This document shows positions 62,320 to 64,000 of a DNA stretch of 64,000 nucleotides, in pieces (within the stretch, counting starts at the first letter, position 1; each line of letters opens with the position of its first letter). The stretch lies in assembly GCA_963848955.1 (NCBI GenBank), contig CAWKFQ010000024.1, positions 124,001 through 188,000 of the forward strand, written 5' to 3'. This stretch comes from DASUPK01 sp963848955 (GTDB taxonomy: Bacteria > Actinomycetota > Thermoleophilia > Solirubrobacterales > 70-9). The notes beneath the pieces are model-generated. The model was not told the origin of the DNA, searched no databases, and saw nothing but the letters and a program-made list of their open reading frames with translations. The position numbers and the translations under genes were made by a program.

Positions 62320-62358
62320 TTCGGGCAGTGGACCGACACTGACTACGCGGGAAGTAGC

Positions 62359-63561
62359 GTGAGGTCCGGCTTGCCGGACTTCGCCCGCTACAGACCGCTG
62401 CTCGCCGAGCCGGGTTTCAGGAACCAGGCTCTGGCGGGGTTCATCGCCCAGCTCAGCCAGGGCGGAGCGGTCCTGGCGCTGATCCTGCTGATCCAGCAGG
62501 CTCGCGGGTCGTTGGGTCTGGCCGGGGCCGCGGCCGCCGGCTACGTGGTAGGCGCCGCGATCGCCAGGCCGATCCAGGGCCGGCTGATCGACACACGAGG
62601 CCCCCGGACCGTCCTCGTCGCAATCGCCGTGGGACAGACCATCTCGCTGCTCGCGCTCGTGCCGATCGTGCGCTCGGACGTTGCCGGCGCCGTCGTGGTG
62701 GGCATCTCGCTTGTCGCGGGCCTCGGCCTTCCGCCGGTGTCGCAGACGCAGCGGCTGGTCTGGTCCGACCTGGCGGGTGAGGACAGGACCACCGTCTATA
62801 GCGTCATCGGGATGGTCCAGGAGGGGTCGCTTCTCGCGGGGCCACTCGTGGTGGGCGTCCTGGTCGGCGCCGTCTCACCGTCCGCCGCGCTGATCACGGT
62901 CGCTGTGGTCTCGGGAGTTGGCCTTCTGTGGCTCGGCCTTTCGGTACCGAACCTCAGGGCGCGCTCGCCTGAGGATCGAGAGCGCGGACTCCTCCGGGAG
63001 CAGGCGGTGCGGCTCGTTCTGACGCTCGAATTCTTCTTCGGGATCGCATTGGGTGGGATCGAGATCGGCGTGCCCGCGTTGGCTACCGCTGAGGGCCATC
63101 CCTCCGCCGCCGGATTCCTGCTCGCGCTGACCTCCGTCGGCGGCATCGCGGGCGGACTCGTCTACGGCGCGCGCCACTGGCTCTCGTCTCCGCGTAAGCG
63201 GATCGTCGCGTTGCTCTTCATGAACGCTGTCGGCTTCGCCCTGCTCGTCCCGATCGAGAGCCTCGTCGTCGCGGGCGCGGTCCTGCTCGTGCTGGGAATC
63301 GTTCTGACACCGGTCCTGACCACTCTGATTCTGTTGCTCGATCTCGCCTCGCCGCGGTTGCTGGCTGAGGCCTTCGGCTGGTCCTCGACGTCGAGCGCGA
63401 TCGGCAGCGGCGTCGGGGCGGCGGTCACCGGAGCGCTCGCGCAGCAACACGGAGCGGGCCCGGCCTTCGCCGCCGCCGCGGCGGGCTGCGGGCTTGCCCT
63501 GCTCGTCGCCGTCCTGGCACGCGAGCTTCCGAGGACTGGCCAGCCGGCCAGTCCCGGGTAA
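62359..63561 (+). CDS. Major facilitator superfamily transporter (12 helices)
   Basis: A 400-residue transporter with twelve hydrophobic segments and a central basic loop (RARSPEDRERGLLREQAVR). The first half (GFRNQALAGFIAQLSQGGAV, GRLIDTRGPRTVLVAIAVG) has the motif-A-like GRLxDxxGxR between helices 2 and 3. It is close to small MFS proteins of actinobacteria with unknown substrate. The start is the GTG at 62359. It sits 40 bases after proB, where proA would be expected. Confidence 0.8.
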   Translation: MRSGLPDFARYRPLLAEPGFRNQALAGFIAQLSQGGAVLALILLIQQARGSLGLAGAAAAGYVVGAAIARPIQGRLIDTRGPRTVLVAIAVGQTISLLALVPIVRSDVAGAVVVGISLVAGLGLPPVSQTQRLVWSDLAGEDRTTVYSVIGMVQEGSLLAGPLVVGVLVGAVSPSAALITVAVVSGVGLLWLGLSVPNLRARSPEDRERGLLREQAVRLVLTLEFFFGIALGGIEIGVPALATAEGHPSAAGFLLALTSVGGIAGGLVYGARHWLSSPRKRIVALLFMNAVGFALLVPIESLVVAGAVLLVLGIVLTPVLTTLILLLDLASPRLLAEAFGWSSTSSAIGSGVGAAVTGALAQQHGAGPAFAAAAAGCGLALLVAVLARELPRTGQPASPG

Positions 63562-63564
63562 AGT
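63559..63564 (+). promoter_or_regulatory. TAAAGT -10 box
   Basis: TAAAGT, nine bases, then the ATG at 63574. Confidence 0.5.
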
Positions 63565-63573
63565 CCTGTCTCC

Positions 63574-64000
63574 ATGAGTCCGGGAGAGGAAGCCGGAATG
63601 GCGCTCAGCGACTCGCAGCGCGCCGTCCTGACCGCCGTCTGCGACACCGTCGTCCCAGCGCTCTCGCGTGACCGCGATCCGCAGGGTCACTGGGGCCGGA
63701 AGGCGAGTGACCTGGGCGTCGATCTCGGCGCCGCCCAGTTGATCTCCGAGATCCCCGACCCGGAGCTGCGGGGCGGGTTGTTGCTGCTGCTGGACGCGAT
63801 CGCGGGACAGGGGATCACGCGCGCCCCGTCCCAGGAATCCCGCGAGCAGATCCTGCGGAACACGGCCTTGTCCGATCCGCGGGCCGCGGCGGGCGTGGCC
63901 GCGCTGATCGGGATGACTCTTTTCCTGCACTACGGGGCACCCGATCCGCAGACGGGCAAGAACCCGAACTGGGAGACCTTCGGATACCCGGGGCCGATCT
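63574..64000 (+). CDS. GMC-type long-chain alcohol oxidase, N-terminal part (runs off the window)
   Basis: Only 142 residues are present. MALSDSQRAVLTAVCDTVVP, HWGRKASDLGVDLGAAQLIS, a hydrophobic segment and GMTLFLHYGAPDPQTGKNPN WETFGYPGP are the N-terminal helical domain that precedes the FAD-binding part in long-chain fatty-alcohol-oxidase-like GMC proteins. The FAD motif would lie just past the edge. The start is the ATG at 63574, after a TAAAGT box. A second ATG (63598) is possible. Confidence 0.7.
   Translation, partial: MSPGEEAGMALSDSQRAVLTAVCDTVVPALSRDRDPQGHWGRKASDLGVDLGAAQLISEIPDPELRGGLLLLLDAIAGQGITRAPSQESREQILRNTALSDPRAAAGVAALIGMTLFLHYGAPDPQTGKNPNWETFGYPGPI

Overview
The window is GC-rich, gene-dense bacterial chromosome. 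Gene order and protein style point to an actinobacterium, most likely of the class Thermoleophilia (Solirubrobacterales-like). The main reason is the core run clpP, clpX, valS, folC, ndk, mreB to rodA, an RNase E/G gene, rplU, rpmA, obgE, proB, which is the actinobacterial order. Other hints are a short AbiEi-like/DUF559 protein, several SnoaL/NTF2-like proteins, many TTG and GTG starts, and many starts placed 6-10 bases after a TANNNT box, which suggests leaderless mRNAs. The taxon is inferred from style, not from a search.

Layout. 1-2.7 kb: the end of purU, a secreted calcium-repeat protein, a secreted lipase and tRNA-His. 2.7-13.7 kb: a decayed genomic island bounded by 45-bp direct repeats of the 3' part of tRNA-His. 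It holds tiny and mostly unknown genes, phage-like pieces, a truncated tyrosine integrase, dispersed short repeats, and at its right end a large secreted M14 carboxypeptidase. 13.8-20.5 kb: a monooxygenase-like protein, rhodanese, DHA2 exporter, a divergent FtsH, an F420-type protein, a copper-binding four-helix protein and a PASTA kinase. 20.5-30.9 kb: an ABC transporter, an unusual glnK-amtB pair, an alkyltransferase-like protein, DUF2252, CorA and aldehyde dehydrogenase. 31-35.2 kb: CtaG, a membrane spermidine-synthase-like protein and trigger factor. 35.2-46 kb: clpP, an M23 peptidase, clpX, a lone GroES-like protein, valS, folC and a DUF559 protein. 46-63.5 kb: ndk, maf, the cell-elongation cluster, RNase E/G, L21, L27, ObgE, a divergent nitrilase, proB and a transporter. 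The window ends inside an alcohol-oxidase-type gene.

Two points stand out. First, the elongation cluster has two PBP2-RodA pairs: mreB, mrdA, rodA, mreC, mreD, mrdA, rodA. Both rodA genes are followed by copies of a small hairpin element, with fixed flanks (GATGCGAGGG and ACCCGTTTA) around a 6-bp stem whose two arms change together. A fourth copy lies past the nitrilase stop codon. I do not recognise this element. Second, the PII protein lacks the residues used for uridylylation and 2-oxoglutarate sensing, and its partner AmtB has Glu in place of the first pore His.

About fifteen genes, including obligate ones (obgE, folC, proB), carry single-base frameshifts, several of them in G/C runs. 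I read most of these as sequencing or assembly indels. For such genes the coordinates span the whole reconstructed gene.
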